Positions 28,445 to 36,187 are shown, counted from the first letter of the stretch. The stretch is 64,000 bases of DNA from Gammaproteobacteria bacterium 42_54_T18 (GCA_002163245.1 MAAL01000082.1:1630-65629), one strand, 5' to 3'. Translations and numbers: made by a program. Notes: generated by a model not told the origin, from the sequence alone.

Positions 28445-28471
28445 AAAAAAAGGCGCAGCATCATGCTGCGC
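28445..28471 (-). terminator. Intrinsic terminator, minus strand
   Basis: Perfect 8-bp stem (28453-28460 with 28464-28471) followed on the minus strand by C and seven T. It lies upstream of ylqF and downstream of no recognised gene, so it must end a short RNA or attenuate a leader. Confidence 0.7.
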
Positions 28472-28509
28472 AAACCACAAAGGGGGAACTGTTACTGCTC
28501 TATTGCAAT
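28445..28509 (-). ncRNA. Candidate ~65-nt small RNA or ylqF leader
   Basis: On the minus strand a promoter (28516-28544) should start transcription near 28509. A strong intrinsic terminator follows at 28445-28471, GCGCAGCA and TGCTGCGC with a 3-nt loop and seven T. No gene lies between. The transcript would hold a single-stranded C-rich patch (UUCCCCCUUU), a common anti-Shine-Dalgarno feature of regulatory RNAs. Either it is a tiny sRNA or an attenuated leader for ylqF, which starts 50 bp further on. Prediction from sequence only. Confidence 0.4.
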
Positions 28510-28515
28510 GAGCGC

Positions 28516-28544
28516 AATATAGGCTAAATGAATTAGGCTGTAAA
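28516..28544 (-). promoter_or_regulatory. Sigma-70-type promoter, minus strand
   Basis: On the minus strand, TTTACA (28544-28539), a 17-bp spacer and TATATT (28521-28516). Each box differs from consensus by one base. It would drive the short RNA at 28445-28509 and possibly ylqF by readthrough. Confidence 0.5.
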
Positions 28545-28570
28545 GCTCAATTTTAAAAATGTACTCACAA

Positions 28571-28599
28571 TTGGGCTTTGATGTTAATGGGGTTATACT
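28571..28599 (+). promoter_or_regulatory. Sigma-70-type promoter of the cytochrome gene
   Basis: TTGGGC (28571-28576), 17-bp spacer, TATACT (28594-28599). It lies 46 bp before the chosen ATG at 28646. The -35 box is weak. Confidence 0.4.
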
Positions 28600-28645
28600 G
28601 CGCCTTTGATTTTTCATAATTATGAGAGTAGGGGTTTTAGGGGAA

Positions 28646-29074
28646 ATGACAGTATTTAAAAAGTTAGGTTTAGCGGTAGTTATGCTCATCAGCATGAATG
28701 CAGTGGCAAGTAATCAGTTTACTGCGGAGAGAATTGCAGAACGAGTAGCCCCTGCTGCAACACCTTGTGTTGAAGGGCAAGAATGTAAAGGTGCTGCTCC
28801 AGTGGTTGCTGCTGCACCGGTCGCTGTAAAGGCGCCATCTGGCAAAGAAACTTACGATGTTAAGTGTTTCGCGTGTCATGGAACTGGCGCGGCCGGAGCA
28901 CCAAAACTAGGGGATAAAGATGCTTGGGCTCCTCGTGTAGCTCAGGGCATTGATGCGTTGTACGATCACGCAATAAACGGCTTCAACGCCATGCCGCCTA
29001 AAGGTACTTGTATGGATTGTTCTGATGACGCCATTAAAGGCGTGGTTGACTATATGGTTGAAAATTCCAAATAG
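28646..29074 (+). CDS. Periplasmic cytochrome c5-like monoheme protein
   Basis: 142 aa. N-terminal signal peptide (VFKKLGLAVVMLISMNAVAS), then an Ala/Pro-rich linker, then a class I cytochrome c domain: CFACH heme site (near residue 80), GAPKLGDKDAWAPRVAQG, and Met axial ligand in FNAMPPKG. The CMDCSDDAIKGVVDYMV end has the extra Cys pair known from cytochrome c5. A small soluble electron carrier to terminal oxidases. ATG at 28646 is preferred over 28622 because AGGGGAA lies just upstream and the signal peptide starts there. Confidence 0.9.
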   Translation: MTVFKKLGLAVVMLISMNAVASNQFTAERIAERVAPAATPCVEGQECKGAAPVVAAAPVAVKAPSGKETYDVKCFACHGTGAAGAPKLGDKDAWAPRVAQGIDALYDHAINGFNAMPPKGTCMDCSDDAIKGVVDYMVENSK

Positions 29075-29098
29075 GTTCTTAGGTATAAGTATCTAGGT

Positions 29099-29164
29099 AC
29101 AAAATTCAGACATAAAAAAACCCTACTCGTAAGTGAGTAGGGTTTTTTTATGTCTGAATTTTGT
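29099..29164. terminator. Bidirectional terminator with perfect 30-bp arms
   Basis: Left arm 29099-29128 and right arm 29135-29164 are perfectly complementary over 30 bp around the loop GTAAGT. The inner stem CCCTACTC/GAGTAGGG is flanked by A7 and T7, so it works as an intrinsic terminator in both directions. The additional ~14 bp outside the T-run is more than a terminator needs. Confidence 0.9.
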
Positions 29165-29270
29165 CGTCATCACTTGCAATTTATTGTTTTACGGTTACTT
29201 TTCAGTGATAGGTGATGAGTCCGTGTAAAAGCCTCCATGAAATTGTAGAGACATATAGTAGAGACAATAA

Positions 29271-30710
29271 ATGAACATTTTAAGCAAAGTATGCGCAATA
29301 CCCCTAACCTGCCTTATTGTTTTTCCAACATTAGCGATGGGAAATGAGATTGATTCATTAGTGATTGATGCCAACAGCACTTACACCGTAACAAAGGCAC
29401 AGAATGAGTTGTTTCTTAAGAAATTAACGGTAGGAGATAATGCCGTTATACAGTTTGACCCAGATGTTGTGCGTTGGCATCTACAGGCGTCCAGTGTAAG
29501 CATGGGTAACGGTGTTGTGATAAACGCTTCAGGTCTCCCAGGTGATAATGGAACTGTTGGGAAAAGTGCAACGGGTGTTGCTGACGATTGTGGGGATGGT
29601 AAAGCAGGAGATGATGGTGGCCATGGTAGTAATGGAACGGACGGTGTTGCCATTTCGATGCGTTTAGCAATAAGTGATATTGGTAGCTTAACGATTAACG
29701 CCGCTGGAGGAAAAGGTGGTGTTGGAGGTCGAGGAGGTGCTGGCCAGCAAGCAGGAAAGGTGATTCGTTGTACGGGGCCCGATGGTGGGGCTGGCGGACA
29801 GGGTGGTGAAGGCGGTGATGGTGGCAACGGGAGTTACGTTCGTATCGTGTATAGCTATGTAGAAGGTGCTACGGCATCGGGTGCGTTAGGTAAGTTTGTC
29901 ACCGTTGATAATGTTGGTGGTGTAGCGGGCAGCGGGGCAAGTGGTGGCCACGGTGGCGGTGGTGCAGAAGGTAAATACATCAATATGAGAACACTAACAG
30001 GTAGTAAAAAATGGATGCCTGCCGGTCAAAGTGGTGTTGAAGGAAGGATGGGTAAAACGGGGCGTATTGGCGTTACAGGCCAAGCCTTATTGGAACGAGA
30101 TCTCGAGGGGCGTATGACGACTTTTGTGCAATCGCAAGCTAAACAGCAGGATAGTGCAATAGCGCTCCAACAAAGTATGTTACTTGAGCAAAAAGCTGCA
30201 GCGCAGGCGGCACTAGAAGCGGCAGAACTGTCTGCGACAGAGTTGGCAAAAGTGAATGCAGAGTTGTTAGCGTTTAAGCAGCAATCACTCGATCTTAAGC
30301 GGCAGTTATCCAAAATTGCACTGAGTAGCCAAGCTGCTTCTGTGGATGCAAGTGCAAAAACGGCGTTGGCAGCAACAGAATCTGAGGGTTTGAGGCAGTT
30401 GGTGGGAGGGTTGCAGGCAAAAATAACAATATTAGAAACCTCACTCGCAAAATCTAATGAACAATTGATGTTATCTAACGAACAATTTTCAGCCTTGTCC
30501 GCCAGTGTTGTGGCTATTCAGGCGGAGCAGAAGGTGGTGCAAAACAATAATGCGAGCAAAGGGGCGGAAAGACAAAAAATGGTAGAACAGTTGATCCGCC
30601 GATTAGATGCATTGGAGGAGCGGCCTGCGCAAAAAGTGATTGAGAAAGTGATTGAAAAAGTTGCCGAAAAAGCAGTAGGTGTTAAAGCTGAGGCCGTTGT
30701 TGGAGAGTAA
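29271..30710 (+). CDS. Exported collagen-like/Gly-rich protein with coiled-coil C-terminus
   Basis: 479 aa. Signal peptide (residues 1-24, ending LAMG). Residues about 80-270 are Gly-rich with many GxxG and GGxGG repeats (GGKGGVGGRGGAG, GGAGGQGGEGGDGGNG), including two Cys. Residues about 275-455 are Ala/Gln/Leu-rich heptad-like coiled coil, then VIEKVIEKVAEK repeats. No known enzymatic domain. It looks like a secreted or surface fibrous protein: a Gly-rich beta or collagen-like domain on a coiled-coil stalk. It stands alone between two terminators. Function unknown. Confidence 0.6.
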   Translation: MNILSKVCAIPLTCLIVFPTLAMGNEIDSLVIDANSTYTVTKAQNELFLKKLTVGDNAVIQFDPDVVRWHLQASSVSMGNGVVINASGLPGDNGTVGKSATGVADDCGDGKAGDDGGHGSNGTDGVAISMRLAISDIGSLTINAAGGKGGVGGRGGAGQQAGKVIRCTGPDGGAGGQGGEGGDGGNGSYVRIVYSYVEGATASGALGKFVTVDNVGGVAGSGASGGHGGGGAEGKYINMRTLTGSKKWMPAGQSGVEGRMGKTGRIGVTGQALLERDLEGRMTTFVQSQAKQQDSAIALQQSMLLEQKAAAQAALEAAELSATELAKVNAELLAFKQQSLDLKRQLSKIALSSQAASVDASAKTALAATESEGLRQLVGGLQAKITILETSLAKSNEQLMLSNEQFSALSASVVAIQAEQKVVQNNNASKGAERQKMVEQLIRRLDALEERPAQKVIEKVIEKVAEKAVGVKAEAVVGE

Positions 30711-30757
30711 TAATAGTTCATTCTATTGACTTGATATTTAATTGACTTATAAGTCAA

Positions 30758-30787
30758 AAGCGCACCCAAAATGGTGCGCTTTTTTTT
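30758..30787 (+). terminator. Intrinsic terminator of the Gly-rich protein gene
   Basis: AAGCGCACC (30758-30766) and GGTGCGCTT (30773-30781) form a perfect 9-bp stem with loop CAAAAT, followed by a run of T to 30787. The stem sequence resembles an NtrC half-site pair (GCACC and GGTGC), but the spacing is one base too long. Confidence 0.85.
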
Positions 30788-30793
30788 GGTGCA

Positions 30794-30810
30794 CGCACCA
30801 TTTTGGTGTT
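30794..30810 (+). promoter_or_regulatory. NtrC-type enhancer site upstream of TorF-like porin
   Basis: CGCACCATTTTGGTGTT against the consensus TGCACCA-N3-TGGTGCA matches 11 of 14 fixed bases. Its centre is about 86 bp upstream of the sigma-54 -24 GG, which puts it near -110, the usual position for NtrC enhancer sites. Confidence 0.6.
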
Positions 30811-30885
30811 TTGTTGTTTTTTTGACCCCTGTTATAAATGGGTCAACCACCGCCCTAGCCCCCGCAAGTCTTGGAATCATCACAA

Positions 30886-30902
30886 TTGGCACAATGCCTG
30901 CT
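30886..30902 (+). promoter_or_regulatory. Sigma-54 promoter of TorF-like porin gene
   Basis: TTGGCAC at 30886-30892 gives the -24 box. GG (30888-30889), exactly ten bases, then GC (30900-30901) within CCTGCT gives the -12 box. This is the TGGCAC-N5-TTGC pattern with one -12 mismatch. Predicted start of transcription is near 30912, 75 bp before the ATG. Confidence 0.7.
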
Positions 30903-30985
30903 AATAGTTTGATTGTAATTACTATTTTATTTGGGCTGCGCCTTTGTGGCCCGCTTACCAATAGACGACCTTGGGGGTCATAATA

Positions 30986-31750
30986 ATGAAATCAACAATT
31001 TCTAAAGCAGTACGTCTAGCAACATTGGGATTAACAGCAGTCAGCGCGATGGTTGCTTCTCAAACTACAATGGCTGAAGTTGATGTTTCTGCATCTGCTG
31101 GTGTTGCAAGTGCTTACTTGTTCCGTGGTGTAGATCTTGGAAATGGTAATGGCGCAGTTTTTGGTGATATCACTGCAAGTTCTGGTGGTGCTTATGCTTC
31201 TGTTTGGGCTTCTAGTGGTGATGCGTCGTTGGGTTCTGAGTATGACCTGATCTTGGGTTATGGCATGGACGTAGGCGACTTTACAGTTGACGCCGGTGTG
31301 GTTAACTATTTGTACCCGTCAGATGACGCTTCAGACTCTATTGGTGATTTTTCTGAGGTGTACCTAAACATTGGTTTTGGTGCGGTAGGTTTCTCTTATT
31401 CTGATAACGTTGCCGGTGGTAACGGTTATGAGTATTACGCGCTGTCTGCAGAGCATGGCTCTTTTAGTGCAGTGTTAGGTTACTCTGATACACAAGATAA
31501 AGCAGAGTTTAATGGTGAAAAAGCTAATGCTGACTACACTCACTTAGATATTACTTATGCTTATAACGACAACCTGTCTTTTACTGTTAGTAAAGTTATT
31601 GATTTTGATAAAGACTTGGGTGCAAATGAAGCTTTGAGTTCTGATGACTACGATGCTTTATCTACTGCTCTACAAGCAGAATATGATGACCTTACTTTTA
31701 TCGATGACGACCTACTTTTTGTAGTGTCTTACTCTCTACCTATTAAGTAA
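30986..31750 (+). CDS. TorF family putative porin (Gcw_chp family), first paralogue
   Basis: 254 aa. Signal peptide ending TTMA, mature N-terminus EVDVSASAGVASAYLFRGVDLG, a hallmark of the Gcw_chp/TIGR02001 outer-membrane family. The rest is amphipathic beta strands rich in Tyr, Gly and Asp, and the C-terminus ends FVVSYSLPIK, a typical last beta strand. Probably an outer-membrane beta barrel. The upstream sigma-54/NtrC architecture suggests expression under nitrogen limitation, so uptake of a nitrogen source is a reasonable guess. ATG at 30986 (GGGGG upstream) is preferred over TTG at 30971. Confidence 0.82.
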   Translation: MKSTISKAVRLATLGLTAVSAMVASQTTMAEVDVSASAGVASAYLFRGVDLGNGNGAVFGDITASSGGAYASVWASSGDASLGSEYDLILGYGMDVGDFTVDAGVVNYLYPSDDASDSIGDFSEVYLNIGFGAVGFSYSDNVAGGNGYEYYALSAEHGSFSAVLGYSDTQDKAEFNGEKANADYTHLDITYAYNDNLSFTVSKVIDFDKDLGANEALSSDDYDALSTALQAEYDDLTFIDDDLLFVVSYSLPIK

Positions 31751-31776
31751 TCTCTCCTTTTTAATGGGTTCAGGTA

Positions 31777-31806
31777 AACAGGCGCTATGGATAGCGCCTG
31801 TTTTCT
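31777..31806 (+). terminator. Intrinsic terminator of first TorF-like gene
   Basis: AACAGGCGCTAT (31777-31788) and ATAGCGCCTGTT (31791-31802) form a perfect 12-bp stem with a 2-base centre, followed by TTCTTTT. Confidence 0.85.
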
Positions 31807-32103
31807 TTTAGTTTGTTATTTTCTTGTTTTCACTGTGATCTCCTTCTCCTATTTCAAACCCTTCTTGTATTCCTTGAAAGTGCTCATTTATTAATCTCCT
31901 GTCCCTAAGTGCTTGGTAGAAATTAAAAAAAGTTCATTTTTTTGATGAAAAATTTGGTAGAGCTGGAATTTTGGTGCTACTTTTTTAAAGACTATCATTT
32001 CCGATAAATAAGAACCCACAGACTACCGGGGGGAGCTTGTTAGGAAAATGGAATTTAACAGCGGGAGCATAACTCCCACATTCACGCTCTTTGGGGATAC
32101 CAA
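31807..32103. other. Leader region of second TorF-like gene
   Basis: About 300 AT-rich bases. A small hairpin (GGGAG-CATAA-CTCCC near 32061-32076) lies in the probable 5-prime UTR, 30 bp before the start. No NtrC site and no correct sigma-54 promoter were found, in contrast to the first paralogue; TGGAATTTTGGTGC has GG-N9-GC, one base short. Confidence 0.5.
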
Positions 32104-32877
32104 ATGTTGAAGAATAAAATGAAAGCGGTCCAATTATCTGCCCTCGCGTTAGCGGTTACGGGAGCGATGGGGACTACGCAAGCTGTAGCTGAAGTGGATG
32201 TGTCTGCATCTGTTGCTATATCTAATTTGTACTTGTTTCGTGGTATCGATTTAGGTGAAGGCCGCGCTATGGTGTCTGGTGATTTGATCGCCAGTTCTAA
32301 CGGGTTTTATGGTGGTGTTTGGGCAACGAGTGGTGATAAAGCTTCTGGCTCTGAATATGATTTGTTCGTAGGTTATGCAACAGAAATTGAAGGTGTTTCT
32401 GTTGATATTAACATCACCAACTATATGTATTCTGGCTGGGATGCGGGTGACAGCTTTGGTGATTATTCTGAGATATTCCTAAACGTTGGTTATGGTCCGT
32501 TTTCTATCGATTATCAAGTGAATGTTGCTGATGGGTCTTATAGCAGCGATGAGACGGAAGCAGCTAAAAGAGCAGGCTTGTCAGGTTTTCAATATATCGC
32601 TTTTAATGCGTCATTTAAAAAGTACACCGCAACGCTGGGTTTTGCTGATGTAAGTAACTATAGTGAGAGCAACCCGTTAACAACAGATAATGTGGGTAGT
32701 GTAGGTACGGACTATACTCACCTTGATATTAGCTACGCTTATAACGATAACCTAACGTTCACGGTGAGTCAGATTATTGATCAAGATGAGATTCAATTGA
32801 CTGGTAGTGAAACAAAGTATGAAAATCGTGATGATGATACGTTGTTTGTATTGTCATACTCTTTACCTATCGAATAA
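32104..32877 (+). CDS. TorF family putative porin (Gcw_chp family), second paralogue
   Basis: 257 aa. A clear paralogue of the gene upstream: signal peptide ending AVA, then EVDVSASVAISNLYLFRGIDLGEG, the shared ASSNGFYGGVWATSG and GSEYDLFVGY segments, HLDISYAYNDNLTFTVSQII and the final FVLSYSLPIE strand. The main difference is a ~15-residue insertion in the middle (DETEAAKRAGLSG). A predicted outer-membrane barrel. GGGGAT lies 6 bases before the ATG. Confidence 0.82.
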   Translation: MLKNKMKAVQLSALALAVTGAMGTTQAVAEVDVSASVAISNLYLFRGIDLGEGRAMVSGDLIASSNGFYGGVWATSGDKASGSEYDLFVGYATEIEGVSVDINITNYMYSGWDAGDSFGDYSEIFLNVGYGPFSIDYQVNVADGSYSSDETEAAKRAGLSGFQYIAFNASFKKYTATLGFADVSNYSESNPLTTDNVGSVGTDYTHLDISYAYNDNLTFTVSQIIDQDEIQLTGSETKYENRDDDTLFVLSYSLPIE

Positions 32878-32924
32878 GTGCCAATGTAATAAGGCAGATA
32901 GTGTAAAAGTAAATAGTATAAAAG

Positions 32925-32953
32925 AAAAAGCGCAGATTTATCTGCGCTTTTTT
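32925..32953. terminator. Bidirectional terminator between second porin and rep
   Basis: AAAAAGCGCAGA (32925-32936), loop TTTA, TCTGCGCTTTTT (32941-32952). A/T runs on both sides serve both converging genes. Confidence 0.9.
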
Positions 32954-32976
32954 ATGTCCGATAATCAAGCGCTAGA

Positions 32977-34986
32977 TTAATCTAGCAATGATCGAATGTT
33001 GGCGAAGTGTGCTTGTCCTAAGGCTTGGTTATCAGCTTTAGAAATTGTATCGCCTTTGCCTTCCCAAACCAAATCATCTGCTGAAATTTCATCCAAAAAA
33101 CGGCTGGGTGTGGTTTCAAAGTCTTCACCATACATGCGCCTTTTCGCTGCAAGGGTTAAGGTAAGTTCTTGCTTGGCGCGAGTAATGCCCACATACATTA
33201 AACGCCGCTCTTCTTCGATGGTGCCTTCTTCAATACTGGAGCGGTGAGGTAGAATTTCTTCCTCCATACCCATTAAAAATACGTAGGGGTATTCCAATCC
33301 TTTGGAGGCATGCAAGGTCATTAGCTGAACACGGTCGGAATCATCATCTTCTTCCTGTTGCTCTAGCATATCTAGCAAAACCAGTTTGCCAATGACCTCT
33401 TCGATATTGTCGTCTTCACTTTTTTCTAACATACGTTCGATGGAACTGATTAAATGCCAAACGTTTTCCATACGTTTTTCGGCCATCTTGCTACTGCTTG
33501 ATTGTTCCTGTAGCCATTGTTCGTAATCGATATCCCGCAACATTTGTTTAATGCCCGAAACCGCATCCTTTCGTAGGATGATGTTACGCATCTCATCAAT
33601 CCAACTGCCAAAACGCTGCAAGTTGGCATAAGAGCGTGCGCTTAATTGGGTTTCTAGGCCTAACTCGCTACAGGCGGTAAACATGCTGCAATCGCGACTA
33701 TGAGCATATTGGCCAAGCTTTTCTAATGTGCTGGGACCGATCTCGCGGCGTGGTGTGTTTACCACACGAAGAAATGCATTGTCGTCGTCAGGGTTGATCA
33801 TGACACGCAAATACCCCATTACATCTTTAATCTCAGATTTCCCAAAAAAGGAGCTACCGCCACTGACTTTGTAGGGGATCTGATACGCTTGAAGTTTGAT
33901 TTCCAGTAGACGAGACTGATGGTTGCCTCGATAAAGCACCGCAAAGTCTTTAAAGGCACGGGCTTTTTGAATTTTTTGATTAATTATGTCGTGAGCAATA
34001 CGTTCGGTTTCGTGCTCTTCGCTTTTGCAGCGTACCACTCGAATCATTTCCCCTAAGCCGTGTTCACTCCATAGCTTTTTTACAAATACGTGAGGATTGT
34101 TATCAATAACGGCGTTGGCGGCTTTAAGAATTCGGCTTGTGGAGCGATAGTTTTGTTCAAGTTTGACGACTTTTAATTTTGGAAAGTCATCTTGTAGCAG
34201 TGCTAGATTTTCAGGTTTTGCACCGCGCCATGAATAGATAGATTGATCGTCATCACCAACCACCGTAAAAGCTGCACGCTGCCCTACAAGCAAACGAACC
34301 AAGAGATATTGTGAGGTGTTGGTGTCTTGATACTCATCCACTAGCATGTAGTGAACCCTGCGTTGCCAGCGTTCACGGATCTCGTCATTATCTCTTAGCA
34401 TTAACGTGGGCAGTAAAATTAGATCATCAAAATCAACCGCATTGTAGGCGCGAAGGTAGCGGTCGTATAAAGCATAAGCTTGGGCCGCACGCATTTCTTC
34501 TTCATCGTTGGCTCTGGAAATGGCGATAGAGGGTGTTATGAGGTCGTTTTTCCAATTGGAAATGGTGTAACGAACATTCTTCACATCATCGTCATCATCA
34601 TCTCCAGAGCTTTCTCGCACCAAAATCTCCGTGAGCAGCATTTTGCTATCTTGATCATCAAAGATGGAAAAACCGGATTTTAATCCAAGGTATTTCAGCT
34701 CTTTCCGTACCATGTTCAAGCCAAGATTATGAAATGTGGATACGGTTAACCCTCGGCCTTGGCGACCAGTAAGCAGTTGTTTTACCCGCTCTTTCATTTC
34801 CCTAGCAGCCTTATTGGTAAAGGTTAGGGCGACAATTTTATTGGCGGGAATTTCACAGGTTTGAATTAGATAGGCTATCTTTCGAGTGATTACACTGGTT
34901 TTGCCTGAGCCCGCTCCAGCCAGCACTAGTAGTGGTGTGTCGATATAGTGCACGGCTTCAGATTGTCGGGGGTTTAGCTTGGACAC
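32977..34986 (-). CDS. rep: ATP-dependent DNA helicase Rep
   Basis: 669 aa, the usual length for Rep. Superfamily 1A motifs in order: LNPRQSEAVHYIDTPLLVLAGAGSGKTSVITRKIAYL (Q motif and Walker A), LTFTNKAAREMKERV (Ia), VDEYQDTNTSQY (II), VVGDDDQSIYSWRGA (III), LEQNYRST (IV), LMTLHASKGLEYPYVFLMG (V) and EERRLMYVGITRA (VI). A 3-to-5-prime helicase that helps replication forks past protein roadblocks. GTG start with a weak ribosome site. Confidence 0.95.
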   Translation of the reverse strand: MSKLNPRQSEAVHYIDTPLLVLAGAGSGKTSVITRKIAYLIQTCEIPANKIVALTFTNKAAREMKERVKQLLTGRQGRGLTVSTFHNLGLNMVRKELKYLGLKSGFSIFDDQDSKMLLTEILVRESSGDDDDDDVKNVRYTISNWKNDLITPSIAISRANDEEEMRAAQAYALYDRYLRAYNAVDFDDLILLPTLMLRDNDEIRERWQRRVHYMLVDEYQDTNTSQYLLVRLLVGQRAAFTVVGDDDQSIYSWRGAKPENLALLQDDFPKLKVVKLEQNYRSTSRILKAANAVIDNNPHVFVKKLWSEHGLGEMIRVVRCKSEEHETERIAHDIINQKIQKARAFKDFAVLYRGNHQSRLLEIKLQAYQIPYKVSGGSSFFGKSEIKDVMGYLRVMINPDDDNAFLRVVNTPRREIGPSTLEKLGQYAHSRDCSMFTACSELGLETQLSARSYANLQRFGSWIDEMRNIILRKDAVSGIKQMLRDIDYEQWLQEQSSSSKMAEKRMENVWHLISSIERMLEKSEDDNIEEVIGKLVLLDMLEQQEEDDDSDRVQLMTLHASKGLEYPYVFLMGMEEEILPHRSSIEEGTIEEERRLMYVGITRAKQELTLTLAAKRRMYGEDFETTPSRFLDEISADDLVWEGKGDTISKADNQALGQAHFANIRSLLD

Positions 34987-35092
34987 AAGAACAACTCAAC
35001 TGCTTTTGGGGGCGTGATCAATGGGGAAAATGGGGCTGCCTATCTTACTCCGAAGTGATCGATTCGTCATGACATCAATGAAACTTTGACTA

Positions 35093-35120
35093 TTGACTGA
35101 GATGCTCGCTAAGCTATGCT
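35093..35120 (+). promoter_or_regulatory. Possible sigma-70 promoter for SDR gene
   Basis: TTGACT (35093-35098), 16-bp spacer, TATGCT (35115-35120), 62 bp before the SDR start codon. The -10 box matches at only four positions. Confidence 0.3.
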
Positions 35121-35181
35121 GGAACTCGCTGGTTTTGTGTCCTGTGGTAAGTGCTGAAATCAAAAGAGAATTGAGGGTGTT

Positions 35182-35997
35182 ATGAGTCAAGACGAGTTGA
35201 ACCAAGATTTACTGAATATTCGCGATAAGGTGATTATGGTGACGGGGGCATCCAGTGGTTTGGGGATGTACTTTGCTGAGGCCCTAGCGAGCCGAGGTGC
35301 GACAGTGGTAATGGGGGCGAGGCGTTTGCAGCCCTTGGAAGCATTATCCGCTCGTATTAAGGATGAAGGCGGTCAGGCTTTGGCAATTGCTATGGATGTG
35401 ACGAGCCGTGATTCGGTGATTGCTGCATTTGATTTTGTAGAGGCAACCTACGGTGGTGCTGATGTGGTTGTGAATAATGCGGGTGTTGCACCGAATAAGC
35501 CGTTTTTGGAGCAAACAGAACAAGATTGGGATCAGGCATTAGATACCAATTTAAAGGGGGCTTTTCTTGTTAGTCAGGTCTTTGCTGAGCGTGTGATTCA
35601 AGCTCAGGAAGTGCGTAAGTCGAAAAATAAGCCGTTGGTGCAGGCTAGTATTATCAATATTGCGTCTATCTTAGCGTCAAGGGTCATTGGGAATATGGCT
35701 CCTTATAGCGCCTCAAAGGCGGGTTTGGAGCAGTTAACCAAGGCGATGGCGTTGGAGTTGGCGAGGTACCAGATTCGGGTGAATGCTATTGCGCCTGGGT
35801 ATGTTGAGACGGATATGAATCGTGACTTTTTTCAGTCGGACGCTGGTAAACAGCTGATTCGGCGGATTCCCCAGCGGCAGTTGGGGCAGCTTGAGGATTT
35901 GTTGGGGCCGTTGTGTTTGTTGGCGTCTGAGGCTTCTCGGTATATGACGGGCAGTGTGATTACGGTGGATGGCGGACATTTGGTTAGTTCGTTGTGA
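35182..35997 (+). CDS. SDR family NAD(P)-dependent oxidoreductase
   Basis: 271 aa, classical short-chain dehydrogenase. TGASSGLGMYFAE cofactor loop (near residue 22), NNAGVAP (near 98), catalytic Ser in INIASI and YxxxK in YSASKAGLEQL (near 178), then APGYVETDM and C-terminal YMTGSVITVDGGH. The ending resembles FabG-like oxidoreductases. Divergent from rep. It may work with the acyl-CoA dehydrogenase operon that follows, but the nested palindrome separates them. Substrate unknown. Confidence 0.88.
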   Translation: MSQDELNQDLLNIRDKVIMVTGASSGLGMYFAEALASRGATVVMGARRLQPLEALSARIKDEGGQALAIAMDVTSRDSVIAAFDFVEATYGGADVVVNNAGVAPNKPFLEQTEQDWDQALDTNLKGAFLVSQVFAERVIQAQEVRKSKNKPLVQASIINIASILASRVIGNMAPYSASKAGLEQLTKAMALELARYQIRVNAIAPGYVETDMNRDFFQSDAGKQLIRRIPQRQLGQLEDLLGPLCLLASEASRYMTGSVITVDGGHLVSSL

Positions 35998-36076
35998 TGT
36001 TAAGTGCAATAGAGTTGCGATGAGTCGTTTATAAATAAAATATCGGGGGCTAGTTACTGAGTGGTTTTCCAGAGCC

Positions 36077-36187
36077 GTGATGAATAAGCAATATCCTTTC
36101 AGAAATCGCAAAAGATCGCATCCATGCGTGCTCGACTGCGGCGTCCGTGCCGCAGACGTTTCTGAAAGGATATTGCTTATTCATCAC
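36077..36187. repeat. Nested palindrome: perfect 29-bp inverted repeat enclosing smaller hairpins
   Basis: The outer arms 36077-36105 and 36159-36187 are perfectly complementary over 29 bp. The 53-nt interior holds CTGCGGC/GCCGCAG (36136-36142 with 36149-36155) and CGCAT/ATGCG (36117-36128). The interior is more GC-rich than the surroundings. The structure is noncoding, with no T-run. It resembles a small MITE or a structured RNA element more than a terminator. Placed between the SDR and acyl-CoA dehydrogenase genes. Confidence 0.85.

Noticed and set aside
28492-28695. 67-aa minus-strand ORF over the ylqF-cytochrome intergenic region
   Set aside because: It has no ribosome site, runs through the cytochrome gene start and the predicted promoters, and its sequence looks like noncoding AT-rich DNA.
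29381-29827. Pro/Ser-rich minus-strand ORFs opposite the Gly-rich protein
   Set aside because: They are the mirror of Gly codons (GGN read as NCC); composition comes entirely from the plus-strand gene.
30758-30781. Terminator stem as a second NtrC site for the TorF gene
   Set aside because: GCACC and GGTGC are separated by six instead of five bases, and the T-run shows that it works as a terminator. Dual use cannot be excluded.
31963-31980. Sigma-54 promoter for the second TorF-like gene
   Set aside because: The GG and GC are separated by nine bases, not ten, and no NtrC site lies upstream.
36077-36187. Nested palindrome as an integron attC site or a CRISPR repeat
   Set aside because: There is no GTTRRRY-type core, no integrase or cassette array, and only one copy, so neither fits.
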